64,000 nt of DNA from Zhihengliuella sp. ISTPL4 (GTDB lineage: Bacteria; Actinomycetota; Actinomycetes; Actinomycetales; Microbacteriaceae). Below, one piece after another: positions 16,010-25,019 of this stretch. The notes beneath the pieces were generated by a model, which saw nothing but the letters and a program-made list of their open reading frames with translations, was not told the DNA's origin and did no database searches. Position 1 is the stretch's first letter. Each line of letters opens with the position of its first letter. The stretch covers positions 1,580,727 through 1,644,726 of the forward strand of contig NZ_CP025422.1 of NCBI RefSeq assembly GCF_002848265.1, written 5' to 3'. The translations under genes and the position numbers were made by a program.

Positions 16010-16825
16010 CTACATCCCGGCGTGGTCGAAGGCGATGGTCGGCACGTCGACCACGTGCGACCCGCCGTCCGCCACGATCACGGCGCCGGTGATGTACGAC
16101 GACTCCCCCGACCCGAGGAACCGGACGACGGAGGCGATCTCGGCGGGCCGCGCGGGGCGGCGCAGCGGTACGTCGGCGGTGACCGTCGCGTACCCTTCCT
16201 CCCGGGAGCCGAGGCCGGCGTGCGCCGCGAACTCGTCCATCTCCTCGTCGGCCATCGGTGTCTGCACCCACCCGGGGCAGATCGCGTTGACGCGCACGCC
16301 GTGGCGTCCGTAGTCGCGTGCGAGCGTCCGGGTGAGGCCGATGAGGGCGTGCTTGCCGACCGTGTATCCCGCCACCGACGGACCCGCGAAGAGCCCGGCC
16401 AGGGACGAGACGATCACCACCTGGCCCTTGGCCTCGATCAGCGCGGGTAGCGCCTCCCGCGCCATCACGAACGCGGTCGTGAGGTTGGCGCGGATCGCGG
16501 CGTCCCAGCTCGCGTCGTCGGTCTCGGCGACCGGCGAGAACCCGTGTCCCCCGGCGTTCGCGACGAGGACGTCGATCCGGCCGAACCGCGCGAGGACCTC
16601 GGCGATCGCGGCCTGCGCCGACGCCGTGTCCGCCGCGTCGGCGACGACGGGGAAGGCCCCGACGGCCCGCTCGACCTCGTGCAGCGGCTCGGGGCGGCGG
16701 CCCACCACGACGACGTGCGCGCCTTCGGCCGCGAACCGCTCCGCGACCGCCGCGCCGATGCCCGTGCCGCCTCCGGTGATGACGACGACGCGTCCGGAGA
16801 CGCTCGATCCGACCACGGTTGCCAT
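16010..16825 (-). CDS. SDR family NAD(P)-dependent oxidoreductase
   Basis: A 271-residue classical SDR with the cofactor loop TGGGTGIGAAVAERF, NAG motif (VLVANAGGHG), catalytic serine in VVIVSSLAGL and YTVGKHAL supplying the Tyr/Lys pair, followed by NAICPGWVQTPM. The charge pattern after strand 2 (VVVGRRPEP) suggests NADP(H), a weak inference. AGGAG lies before the ATG. It is cotranscribed with the SDR gene at 17629 upstream of it. The pair diverges from an APC permease, moaF-like and amidohydrolase operon, so the two probably oxidise or reduce alcohol/keto intermediates of that pathway. Confidence 0.92.
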   Translation of the reverse strand: MATVVGSSVSGRVVVITGGGTGIGAAVAERFAAEGAHVVVVGRRPEPLHEVERAVGAFPVVADAADTASAQAAIAEVLARFGRIDVLVANAGGHGFSPVAETDDASWDAAIRANLTTAFVMAREALPALIEAKGQVVIVSSLAGLFAGPSVAGYTVGKHALIGLTRTLARDYGRHGVRVNAICPGWVQTPMADEEMDEFAAHAGLGSREEGYATVTADVPLRRPARPAEIASVVRFLGSGESSYITGAVIVADGGSHVVDVPTIAFDHAGM

Positions 16826-16879
16826 GTGTGCTCCTGTGTGTTTCTGCGCGCGTGCGCGGTGGGGCCGGACGCGGGCGCG

Positions 16880-17629
16880 TCAGGCGGGGAATCCCGACCG
16901 GGCGGTGTACCCGAAGTCGCTGAGGAGGGTGGTGCCGTTGACCGCCCGGCTCCGCGGGGAGAGGAGGTAGGCGACGTGCGCGGCGACCTCGTCGGCGCTC
17001 TGCACGGGGAAGGCGGGCTCGTCGAACGCCGCGGCGCCGAGGTCCCCGCGACTCATCGGGGTGTCGACGATGGACGGTGCCACGGCGTTCACCCGCACCC
17101 CCGTCCCGGCGAGGTCGACCGACAGCGCCCGTCCGAACTGGACGAGCGCGGCCTTGGACGCGGCGTAGGGGGCCATGCCCGGTGAGGCCACGACGGCCGA
17201 GTCGCTCGCGAGCAGCACGACGGAGCCGGCGACGGACTCCCGGAGCGCCGGGATCGCATGCTTGAGCACGAGGAACGCACCCGTGACATTGACGGCGAGG
17301 ACCCGGTCCCACGCCTCCAGCGCGGTCTCCTCGATCGGCGTCCCGACCGGGCCGGAGATCCCGGCGCAGCAGACCACCGCGTCGAGACCGCCCAGCGCAC
17401 GGACACCGGCGTCGACCGCGGCGGCCACCTGTTGCTCATCCGTCACATCGGCGGCGAGCAGCACCGGATCGGCGCCGGCGTCCCCGGCGGCATCCCGGAG
17501 CGCAGCCGCATCCCGGTCGAGCAGCGCGACCCGCACCCCCTCGCCGGCGAGCGCTCCGACGACAGCACGGCCGATGCCGGAGGCGGCACCCGTGACGAGG
17601 GCCGTCGTGCCGTCGAGCTGCAGGTCCAT
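16880..17629 (-). CDS. SDR family NAD(P)-dependent oxidoreductase
   Basis: A 249-residue classical SDR with TGAASGIGRAVVGAL, an acidic residue ending strand 2 (VALLDRD, favouring NAD), CCAGISG in place of the usual NNAG, catalytic S in VLLASDSA, YAASKAAL and NAVAPSIVDTPM. GGAGG precedes the ATG at 17629. It is the first gene of the two-SDR unit, 54 bp from the next. Paired SDRs of different cofactor preference or stereochemistry are known in catabolic clusters for amino alcohols; here that is only a hypothesis. Confidence 0.92.
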   Translation of the reverse strand: MDLQLDGTTALVTGAASGIGRAVVGALAGEGVRVALLDRDAAALRDAAGDAGADPVLLAADVTDEQQVAAAVDAGVRALGGLDAVVCCAGISGPVGTPIEETALEAWDRVLAVNVTGAFLVLKHAIPALRESVAGSVVLLASDSAVVASPGMAPYAASKAALVQFGRALSVDLAGTGVRVNAVAPSIVDTPMSRGDLGAAAFDEPAFPVQSADEVAAHVAYLLSPRSRAVNGTTLLSDFGYTARSGFPA

Positions 17630-17807
17630 CGCATCCTCCGACCGCGGCCCGGCGCCGAGCGGCGCCGACGAGACAGCGGTGTCGTCCCGGTCATCCTGCT
17701 CCGCGGGGCGAAGGGGCCGCACGCCCGCCGCCGGAGTGTGCGCGATGGCACCATCGTCCTTCGCTCACGGTCAAGCGCCGGGTCGAGGCGGCGAGCAGAC
17801 TCGCTCT

Positions 17808-17832
17808 ATCGACGATTCCCCTCGTCGTCGAT
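17808..17832. promoter_or_regulatory. Inverted repeat in the SDR/APC-permease divergent promoter
   Basis: ATCGACGA (17808-17815) and TCGTCGAT (17825-17832) form a perfect 8-bp inverted repeat with a 9-nt spacer, 40 bp before the permease start. It is a candidate operator for an unidentified regulator. Nothing else is recognisable in this 243-bp gap. Confidence 0.4.
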
Positions 17833-17872
17833 GCCGTGTCCGCACGGCCGTCACCCGAGCAAAGGAGCCGAC

Positions 17873-19327
17873 GTGGCAGAGCAGACCTCCGCACCCACGA
17901 CGCCGCACCACACCTCCCTCCGCCCCGGCGCCCTCGGCGTCGCCGGCATCGTCTTCCTCGTCCTGGCCGCCGTCGCGCCGCTGACCGGGATCGTCGTCGT
18001 CGCCTCCCTCGCGATCGCCCTGGGCAACGGCGGCGGCACCCCGATGTCGTTCTTCCTCGTCGCGGCCATCCTGCTGCTGTTCGCGATCGGCTACGCCCAG
18101 ATGTCCAAGCAGCTCGTGAACGCCGGAGGCTTCTACGCCTTCGTCGTGAAGGGCCTCGGCCGCACCGGCGGACTCGTCGCGGGCCTCATCGCGACGCTCG
18201 GCTACAACTTCTTCGTCGTCGGCACGATCGGCACCAGCGGCTTCTTCATGCAGACGATCATCCGCGACCTCACCGGACTCGACGTGCACTGGCTCGTGTG
18301 GGGTCTGCTGTCGATCGTCGTGTGCTTCGTCCTCGCCCGGATCGGCGTCGACTTCAGCTCGAAGGTCCTCGGCGTGTGCCTCGTGCTCGAGGTGCTCATG
18401 CTCGTCGTGTTCGACGTCTCCGTGCTCGTGCAGACGGGGTACGACGTCGCCGCGTTCAGCCCGGAGGCCGTGTTCTCCGGCTCGCTGCCCATCGGCCTGC
18501 TGCTCGCGGCGACCGGCTTCCTCGGGTTCGAGGCCACCGCGCTCTTCAGCGAGGAGGCCAAGCAGCCGCTGCGCACCATCCCGCGGGCCACGTACACCTC
18601 GATCATCGCGATCGGCGTGATCCTCGGCGTCACGACCTGGGCCGTGGTGAGCGCGACCGGCGTCGCCCAGGCGCAGGCCACGGCACTCGAGCACCTGCCC
18701 ACGGGCGACCTCATCTTCTCGCTTTCGCAGCAGTACCTGGGCGGCCCGCTCACGACCGTGATGATGGTGCTGCTCCTCGTGAGCCTGTTCGCGGCGATGC
18801 TCGCCTTCCACAACTCCGCCACCCGCTACCTGTACTCACTGGGTCGCGCGAAGATCCTCCCCCAGGCCCTCGCCCGCACCCGCCCGAACGGCGCCCCGCA
18901 GCTCGCGGGCATCGTGCAGGCCGGCTTCGCGGCGATCGTGGCGATCCTGTTCGCCCTCGCCGGCGCCGATCCCATCGTCACGCTCGTGCCCGCGATGCTC
19001 GGCTTCGGCACCCTCAGCGTGCTGATCCTGCAGGGGCTCGCGGCGATCTCGATCGTCGTGTACTTCCGGCGCCGGAACGACCCGCGATGGTGGAGCACCT
19101 TCATCGCGCCGGGCATCGGCTTCCTCGGCATCGCGGCCATCTCGATCCTGGCGATCGTGAACTTCAACATCGTCGCCGGCTCCGAGGAGCTCGCGATCCG
19201 CCTGATGCCGCTCCTGCTCGTGCTCGCGCTGATCGGCGGCATCGTCTACGCCGCCTACCTCCGCCGCGCGAAGCCCGCCGTCTACGACGGCCTCGCCACC
19301 GATCTCGAGCAGTTCAGCAATCGCTGA
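17873..19327 (+). CDS. APC family amino acid/amine permease
   Basis: A 484-residue transporter with about twelve helices. The N-terminal APC pattern (GALGVAGIVFLVLAAVAPLTGIVVVASLAIALGNGGGTP) is clear, as is the conserved helix 6 region (TGFLGFEATALFSEEAKQPLRTIPRATY). It would import an amino acid, amine or related cation by proton or substrate coupling. The GTG at 17873 is preceded by AAAGGAG at 5 nt. It is cotranscribed with the second moaF-like gene (34 bp gap) and the amidohydrolase. Confidence 0.93.
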   Translation: MAEQTSAPTTPHHTSLRPGALGVAGIVFLVLAAVAPLTGIVVVASLAIALGNGGGTPMSFFLVAAILLLFAIGYAQMSKQLVNAGGFYAFVVKGLGRTGGLVAGLIATLGYNFFVVGTIGTSGFFMQTIIRDLTGLDVHWLVWGLLSIVVCFVLARIGVDFSSKVLGVCLVLEVLMLVVFDVSVLVQTGYDVAAFSPEAVFSGSLPIGLLLAATGFLGFEATALFSEEAKQPLRTIPRATYTSIIAIGVILGVTTWAVVSATGVAQAQATALEHLPTGDLIFSLSQQYLGGPLTTVMMVLLLVSLFAAMLAFHNSATRYLYSLGRAKILPQALARTRPNGAPQLAGIVQAGFAAIVAILFALAGADPIVTLVPAMLGFGTLSVLILQGLAAISIVVYFRRRNDPRWWSTFIAPGIGFLGIAAISILAIVNFNIVAGSEELAIRLMPLLLVLALIGGIVYAAYLRRAKPAVYDGLATDLEQFSNR

Positions 19328-19361
19328 CCTCCCCCTTCCCGCCCTCGAACGAAGGAACTCC

Positions 19362-20201
19362 ATGACCACTCTGAACCCCGCCGACACCTCCACCTGGCTG
19401 CCACTGGAAGGCCTCGCCCCCGGTTTCGACGCCAACAAGGCCCCGCACAGCACCGCCCTGAGCGGTCGCGAGATCGCCGTCGTCGACGCCCGAGGTACCC
19501 GCATCGTCCACCGCTTCGACGATTCGACGGTGGCCTGGGAGTACCAGCCCGGCGCCGAGGACCCCACGGAGGCGGCGACTGACACCGACGACTACGAGGC
19601 GTTCGAGGTCGACGACGAGCTCTACTTCGTGCAGTTCCACCACCGCTACCTCCCGAACGAGGCCGTCTCGCTCGTGCTCGACCTGCGGCACGGACGCTCC
19701 CTCGCGGTGATCTCCGAGATCCTCCCCGCCCCGGAGCAGGGCCGCACCCGGGTGCAGCACCACTTCGCCCCCGGCACCATCGAGGGTGCCGCGGTCACCG
19801 GCGCCGAAGCCGCTCCCACGACCACACTCATCGGCCGCCGCGTGGAGTGGGTCTACAGCGAAGAGCACGCCTACGAGCACGTGTACCTCTCCCCGCGCTG
19901 GTACTCGTGGCAGTGCCTGGCCGGTCCCGAGCGCGGGCTCGCCGATACCGACGAGAACAGCGTGTGGGAGGTCCGCCCGGGGATCTACATCTTCGCGTGG
20001 CGCGAGAAGGTGATCCCGTGCGCCTCGGTGACGATCGCCGACCACCGCGACGTGAACGCGATCCGCTCCCACGGCGTGCTGTTCGGACTCGACGAGAGCG
20101 GTGAGGTGCCGACGCACTTCACGTTCGGCGCGCATGGCCGCCTGCTGTCGACCACCCACCACACCCCGTCGCTCGAGCCCGCGACCTTCGGAGACGCCTG
20201 A
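19362..20201 (+). CDS. MoaF-like protein (second paralogue)
   Basis: A 279-residue MoaF-like protein. It has the same two-part layout as the paralogue at 9305 and the matching signature YSEEHAYEHVYLSPRWYSWQ followed by CLAGPERGLAD. The shared pattern is Y-S-x-x-H-x-Y-E-H-V-Y-x-S-x-x-x-x-x-W-Q-C-L; the N-terminal halves are more diverged. It is flanked by an APC permease and, 1 nt after its stop, by an amidohydrolase gene, so it is tied to uptake and breakdown of an organic substrate. Function unknown; calycin-like ligand binding or isomerase activity are possible. Confidence 0.85.
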   Translation: MTTLNPADTSTWLPLEGLAPGFDANKAPHSTALSGREIAVVDARGTRIVHRFDDSTVAWEYQPGAEDPTEAATDTDDYEAFEVDDELYFVQFHHRYLPNEAVSLVLDLRHGRSLAVISEILPAPEQGRTRVQHHFAPGTIEGAAVTGAEAAPTTTLIGRRVEWVYSEEHAYEHVYLSPRWYSWQCLAGPERGLADTDENSVWEVRPGIYIFAWREKVIPCASVTIADHRDVNAIRSHGVLFGLDESGEVPTHFTFGAHGRLLSTTHHTPSLEPATFGDA

Positions 20202-20202
20202 C

Positions 20203-21846
20203 ATGACCGACGTCGCCGACCTCATCGTCTCCGGTTCCGTGATCCGCACGTCGGACCGCGCCCGTCCGCATGCCGAGGCCTTCGCCGTACGAGACGGACG
20301 GATCCTCGCCGTCGGCGACCGCGCCGACGTGGAGGCTTTCCGGGGCCGCCGCACGCAGCTGATCGAGGTCGGCGACGCGGCCGTGTATCCCGGGTTCGTG
20401 GACGTGCACAACCACCACGCGCTCGCCGGACGGACCGAGCTCTTCGAACTGTCTCTTACCCCTTCTCTCACGCTCGACGAGATCCTCGACCGGGTGCGGG
20501 AGAAGGCGCAGACCCTGCCGGAGGATGCGTGGATCGTCGGCGGCGCCGTGGCCACGACCCTGCTCCCGACGCTGGCGAACACCGCCACGCGGCGACGGCT
20601 CGACGAGGCAGCGGGCGGACGGCCGGTGGCGCTCATGGAGGACTCCCGCCACAACCGCTGGGCCAGCACCCGGGCGCTGGAGCTCGCCGGCATCACGGCC
20701 GGCAGCGTCCCGACCTCCGGGGTGACGGTGCTCGACGCCGACGACGGCACGCCCACCGGAGTGCTCCTGGAGGCCGCCGGCATCCCGGTGCAGGAGGCGT
20801 ACGACCGCAGTGGCGGACTCACCCCGGAGCAGCACACCGCCGCCTCCCGCCGCGGCATCGAACTGCTCAATTCCTTCGGGATCACCGCGTTCCAGGACGC
20901 GGGGGTCTCCGTCGACATCCTCGCCGCGCTCGCTGGGCTCGATCGCGCCGACGAGCTGCACGCCTGGGTGGTGTCCTCGCTCCTCATCAACGACGAGATC
21001 TTCGGATTCGATCCCATCGGTGCCCCCCTGCTCGACCGGGGCGAGGAGTTCCGCACGCCGCACCATCGCCCGGACTTCGTGAAGATCTTCCTCGACGGCG
21101 TGCCGCCTGCTCGCACCGCCTCCTTCCTCGACCCGTATCCGGCCGACCCGGTGCACGGTGCCCACTTCCACGGCGAGACGACCATGACCCTCGACGAGCT
21201 CACCGACTGGCTCCGGGCCGTCGCGGCGCGCGACCTCGGGGCGAAGGTGCACTGCACCGGCGACGGATCCGCGCGCCTCGTGCTCGACGCGACCGAGCGC
21301 CTGCGGGCGGACGGGTTCACGACGCCGGTGCAGATCGCGCATGGGCAGTTCCTCGCGGAGAGCGACATCCCCCGCCTCGCGGCCCTCGACGTCTCCGCCG
21401 ACATCTCCCCGTTCATCTGGTACCCGGGTGTGATCCCCCAGGCGCTGGCGGACGTGCTGGGTGACCGGGCCGAGCACTCCCAGCCCAACCGTGCGCTCCT
21501 CGATGCCGGGGCCCTCGTCGCCGGCGGATCGGACTGGCCGGTGAGCGAGTCGCCGAACACGCTCGAGGGCCTGCAGGGGCTCGTGACCCGCGCCGATCCC
21601 CTCGGTCGGGCGACGGGGACACTGTGGCCGGAGCAGGCGATCTCCGCCGAAGAGGCGCTGGAGGTCTTCACTATCAGTGCCGCGACGGCGATGGGCCTCG
21701 GCGCCGAGACCGGTTCCCTGACCCCCGGGAAATCGGCCGACTTCGTGGTCCTGGAACGGGATGCGATCGGCGGCTCGCCGGAAGAGATCGTACACACCTC
21801 GGTCGTCTCGACGTGGTTGGCCGGGCGTGTGGTCTACGGAGGCTGA
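20203..21846 (+). CDS. Amidohydrolase family protein (YtcJ-like)
   Basis: A 547-residue metal-dependent hydrolase. Metal ligands are visible as GFVDVHNHH (HxH), histidines in GAKVHCTGDG and PVQIAHGQF, and the aspartate in GGSDWPVSE. DFVKIFLDGVPPARTASFLDPY is typical of the YtcJ/Amidohydro_3 group, which cleaves amides, N-acyl amino compounds or formamides. The start follows the moaF-like stop by 1 nt, indicating translational coupling. A plausible job is removing an acyl or formyl group from an imported amide (inference). Confidence 0.9.
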   Translation: MTDVADLIVSGSVIRTSDRARPHAEAFAVRDGRILAVGDRADVEAFRGRRTQLIEVGDAAVYPGFVDVHNHHALAGRTELFELSLTPSLTLDEILDRVREKAQTLPEDAWIVGGAVATTLLPTLANTATRRRLDEAAGGRPVALMEDSRHNRWASTRALELAGITAGSVPTSGVTVLDADDGTPTGVLLEAAGIPVQEAYDRSGGLTPEQHTAASRRGIELLNSFGITAFQDAGVSVDILAALAGLDRADELHAWVVSSLLINDEIFGFDPIGAPLLDRGEEFRTPHHRPDFVKIFLDGVPPARTASFLDPYPADPVHGAHFHGETTMTLDELTDWLRAVAARDLGAKVHCTGDGSARLVLDATERLRADGFTTPVQIAHGQFLAESDIPRLAALDVSADISPFIWYPGVIPQALADVLGDRAEHSQPNRALLDAGALVAGGSDWPVSESPNTLEGLQGLVTRADPLGRATGTLWPEQAISAEEALEVFTISAATAMGLGAETGSLTPGKSADFVVLERDAIGGSPEEIVHTSVVSTWLAGRVVYGG

Positions 21847-21859
21847 GCGCGCCACGCCG

Positions 21860-21865
21860 TACGAT
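21860..21865 (+). promoter_or_regulatory. -10-like hexamer of the first DUF202 gene (leaderless)
   Basis: TACGAT ends 6 nt before the ATG at 21872, with no Shine-Dalgarno sequence between. Confidence 0.55.
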
Positions 21866-21871
21866 GGGCGC

Positions 21872-22228
21872 ATGCGCCGCTTCCCCGCCTCCGTGTATCG
21901 GGTCGGCGACGAACCCGATCCCCGGTTCTCGCTCGCCAACGAGCGCACGTTCCTGGCGTGGACCCGGACCGGCCTGGCGCTGATCGCAGGCGGAGTCGCG
22001 CTCGAGGTCCTCGGGCTCGATCTGCACCCCGGGTTCCGGCTGGCCGCCTCGCTGCTTCTGATGAGCGCCGGCACAGCCGTCGCTCCGCTCGCGTGGTGGG
22101 AATGGATGAGGGCGGAACGCGCCTTGCGGCAGGGACGCCCGTTGCCGGGCGCGTTGTCGGCCGTGGTGCTCGCCGTGGTCGTGGTGACGACGGGGTTGCT
22201 CGTCCTCGCCGGCGTGCTGTGGCGCTGA
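21872..22228 (+). CDS. DUF202/YidH family membrane protein
   Basis: A 118-residue protein with the YidH/DUF202 signature RFSLANERTFLAWTRTGLALIAGG, then three hydrophobic helices (about 33-52, 58-78 and 92-115). Related proteins sit in the inner membrane; their role is unknown. It is cotranscribed with a second, shorter-signature DUF202 gene 13 bp downstream. The start follows TACGAT by 6 nt, so a leaderless mRNA is likely and the gene is probably independent of the amidohydrolase operon. Confidence 0.9.
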   Translation: MRRFPASVYRVGDEPDPRFSLANERTFLAWTRTGLALIAGGVALEVLGLDLHPGFRLAASLLLMSAGTAVAPLAWWEWMRAERALRQGRPLPGALSAVVLAVVVVTTGLLVLAGVLWR

Positions 22229-22241
22229 GGGAGCCACCCGG

Positions 22242-22613
22242 ATGACCACCCCCGGCACTTCGGCGCCCGATCTCTACGACCCGGGGCTGCAGCCCGAGCG
22301 CACGGAGCTGGCGTGGCGGCGTACGGCCCTCGCGATCGCGGTCGGCTCACTGCTGTCGCTGCGGGTCTTCCCGCTTGTGCTGCCGACTGACGCCGAGGGG
22401 TGGGGGCTGGTCCCGGGCGTGCTGGGCGTCGGGACGGCGGCGCTGCTGTGGGTCGCCGCACGCCGGAGACAGCGCCGGACGACCGCGGTGCTCACCTCGC
22501 GCGCGGACGGACCCCTCCCGGGCGGCGCGCTCCCGCTGATACTGACAGTCTTCGCGACCGGATTCGGAGTGGTCGCCGTCGTCGTGGTGACCATCACGTC
22601 GTTGCTGCGCTGA
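22242..22613 (+). CDS. DUF202 family membrane protein
   Basis: A 123-residue protein with a second variant of the DUF202 signature (LQPERTELAWRRTALAIAVGSLLSLR) and three predicted helices. It follows the YidH-like gene directly, and the pair of small DUF202 genes probably encodes interacting membrane proteins. Function unknown. Confidence 0.88.
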   Translation: MTTPGTSAPDLYDPGLQPERTELAWRRTALAIAVGSLLSLRVFPLVLPTDAEGWGLVPGVLGVGTAALLWVAARRRQRRTTAVLTSRADGPLPGGALPLILTVFATGFGVVAVVVVTITSLLR

Positions 22614-22661
22614 CCGCCGGCGGCCGCGAGCACCGCCGCCGTGACGCGGTCGACGCGAGGA

Positions 22662-22701
22662 AGCGGCCGACGCCGGCGACCCCTCAGCGGCCGACGCCGG
22701 C
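22662..22701. repeat. 16-nt direct repeat between convergent genes
   Basis: AGCGGCCGACGCCGGC occurs at 22662-22677 and again at 22686-22701, a 24-nt period. It fills the gap between the DUF202 pair and the sulfatase stop. Each copy is itself partly self-complementary and could contribute to termination. Confidence 0.55.
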
Positions 22702-22706
22702 CACGA

Positions 22707-25019
22707 TCAGTCGGCGACCACCAGGACCGCCCTGCCCACCGCCCGGAGAACGGTCGGATCGAAGGGGGAACGCTCCCCCGGCACGTAGCGCACCCGTCGG
22801 AGGTCTCCTCCGCGGAAGGGATACGAACGGTGCTTCTCGTGCTGGTCCCAATCCACTGGCCCCCCGTAGTCGTAGCCCACGCTGATGCCCGTGAAGGGTG
22901 CCATGCCGATGAGCATGGGCACGTCAGGGATCCGCGCCACCTCGCGTCCGTCCACATCGAGCGCGAGCGTCCAGCGCAGTCCGGCCCGCTCGTCGACGCG
23001 GAGCGCGAGGCGGTGCTCGCCGCGCGGCAGGCGGGTCCCTTGTGCCCGGTGCATGCGTCCATAGGCGTTGTAGCTCACACGCGGCACCCCCTCATCGAGG
23101 GCGACCAGGTAGCCGCCGCCCTGGTCGCCGTGCGCGACGAGGACTCCGGCGGCGGTGTTGTCCATAGACAGGTCGATCTCCACGCGGAACGAACGCAACA
23201 CCGTGAGCTTGGACGAACGGAACCGCTCCAGCGGCGGACGGAAGGGCACGAGGTCGATCGGGGCCGACAACGCCTCCTCGGTATCGGGACGCAGACGGAA
23301 GAGGTCTCCGAGGTCGTCGAGGGGAAAGACCGTGTTCCTCCAGGCCTCCTGGTGCCAGCGCGCAGCCAACGCCGCAACACGCTCCGGATGCCGGGCCGCC
23401 AGATCGGTCGTCTCCGTCGGGTCCGACTCGAGGTCGTACAGTTCCCAGGTCCCGCCCTCCGGCCCCTCCTCCTTCGACGGAGCCACGGTCGAGAGGGCCT
23501 TCCACCCATCCGCGACGATGGCGCGTCGCCCCACGCACTCGAAGTACTGCACTTCGCGGCCGGGCGCCGCGGGATCGGCGAGCACGGCGGAGATGCTCCC
23601 GCCGTCCATCTCCAGCGCTGCCTCTCCCCCGCGCTCCTCCAGCGGCGGCACACCGCAGAGGTCCAGGATCGTGGGGGCGAGGTCGGAGACGAAGACGAAC
23701 TGGTCGCGTAGGCCTCCCGTCGTCGGAGCGTTCGGCCACGAAATGATGAGCGGGGCATGCACACCCCCTTCGTATGTCGTGGCTTTGAAGGAGCGGAAGG
23801 GCGTGTTGGACACCCGCGCCCAGCCGGTCGGGTACTGGCCGCACAGGCGCGGTCCGCCGATCTCCTCGACAGCCCTCGGCACATCCGTGACCCAGCCTTC
23901 CGGCAGCGCGCCGTGTGCGCCGAACTGCGCGAAGTAGCTGCGGGTGCCGGTCGGGCCCCCCTCGGCCGTGCCCCCGTTGTCGCTCGCGATCACGACGATC
24001 GTGTTCTCCCGCTCGCCGCTGCGCTCCAGGCGGTCGAGCAGGCGGCCGACGCTCTGGTCGATCTCGTCGACGGCCGCCGCATAGACCTCCATGTGTCGGG
24101 CGAACAAGCGCTGGTCTTGAACATCCAACTCGTCCCAAGACGGGATGTCGCTGCCGTCCGCGATCGCTTCGGCGGGGAGCGCGGCGGAAGGCGGCACGAT
24201 GCCGCGTGCCCGCTGCCGAGCGAAGCGCTCCTCGCGCATCCGATTCCAGCCCGCCTCGTATCGCCCCCGGTACTTGGCGATGTCGGCGTCTTTCGCCTGG
24301 ATCGGTCCGTGCACCGAGGTGTGCGCGTAGTAGAGGAAGAATGGGCGGTCGGGATCGTTTACCCGGAGATCGTCGATCATCCCGATGGCGCGGTCCGTGA
24401 GCTCATCGGTGAGGAAGAAGCCTTCCGGGTACTCGCGCATGTCGACGACCGCGTTGTCCTGCACGAGCCGATGCGGATGATGCAGGGATGTGAAGCCGTC
24501 CATGCTGCCGAAGTACCTGTCGAAGCCGCGTTGCAGGGGCCAGGTGCTGCGGTCGGCGCCGTCGTGCAGCCGGGACTCCAGCGTCAGGTGCCACTTGCCC
24601 ACCATGAATGTCGCATAACCACCGGCCCGCAGCGACTCAGCGAGGGTGGGCGCCGCAGCCGGCAGCTCGCACGAGAATCCCGGGTACCCGGGGTCGATAT
24701 GGGCGACGAACCCGAAACCGGCCCGATGGGGGTTGAGCCCCGTGAGCAGGGCTGCCCTGGCCGGCGAGCACATCGGGGCTGTGCGGTAGTTGGTGAACAC
24801 CCATCCGTCGGCGGCGAGCTCATCGATCCGCGGAGTCTCGATCTCGCTCCCGAACGGCCCGAGGTCGCTGAAGCCCAGATCGTCGACGAGCATCACGATG
24901 ACGTTCGGCGCTCCCGGGCGGGCACGGGCCGGCTGCGGCCACCAGGGCTCCGCGTCCGAGGTGAAGGTGGCCGCTCTGCCCTCGAAACGCTCGTATCCGC
25001 GGCTCTGCGATACCGACAT
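22707..25019 (-). CDS. Arylsulfatase (type I, formylglycine-dependent)
   Basis: A 770-residue sulfatase. C84 in APMCSPARAALLTG is the cysteine converted to formylglycine, the metal-binding DD is at residues 46-47 (VMLVDDLGFSD), and the later DN pair lies in VVIASDNGGTAEGG. The C-terminal 180 residues (FRVEIDLSMDNTAAGVLVAHGDQGGG) form a beta-rich domain seen in long Pseudomonas-type arylsulfatases. No signal peptide is present, so it acts in the cytoplasm on imported sulfate esters. It is the last gene of an operon encoding an ABC importer, and would release sulfate and an alcohol or phenol. A formylglycine-generating enzyme is not encoded in the window. Confidence 0.95.
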   Translation of the reverse strand: MSVSQSRGYERFEGRAATFTSDAEPWWPQPARARPGAPNVIVMLVDDLGFSDLGPFGSEIETPRIDELAADGWVFTNYRTAPMCSPARAALLTGLNPHRAGFGFVAHIDPGYPGFSCELPAAAPTLAESLRAGGYATFMVGKWHLTLESRLHDGADRSTWPLQRGFDRYFGSMDGFTSLHHPHRLVQDNAVVDMREYPEGFFLTDELTDRAIGMIDDLRVNDPDRPFFLYYAHTSVHGPIQAKDADIAKYRGRYEAGWNRMREERFARQRARGIVPPSAALPAEAIADGSDIPSWDELDVQDQRLFARHMEVYAAAVDEIDQSVGRLLDRLERSGERENTIVVIASDNGGTAEGGPTGTRSYFAQFGAHGALPEGWVTDVPRAVEEIGGPRLCGQYPTGWARVSNTPFRSFKATTYEGGVHAPLIISWPNAPTTGGLRDQFVFVSDLAPTILDLCGVPPLEERGGEAALEMDGGSISAVLADPAAPGREVQYFECVGRRAIVADGWKALSTVAPSKEEGPEGGTWELYDLESDPTETTDLAARHPERVAALAARWHQEAWRNTVFPLDDLGDLFRLRPDTEEALSAPIDLVPFRPPLERFRSSKLTVLRSFRVEIDLSMDNTAAGVLVAHGDQGGGYLVALDEGVPRVSYNAYGRMHRAQGTRLPRGEHRLALRVDERAGLRWTLALDVDGREVARIPDVPMLIGMAPFTGISVGYDYGGPVDWDQHEKHRSYPFRGGDLRRVRYVPGERSPFDPTVLRAVGRAVLVVAD

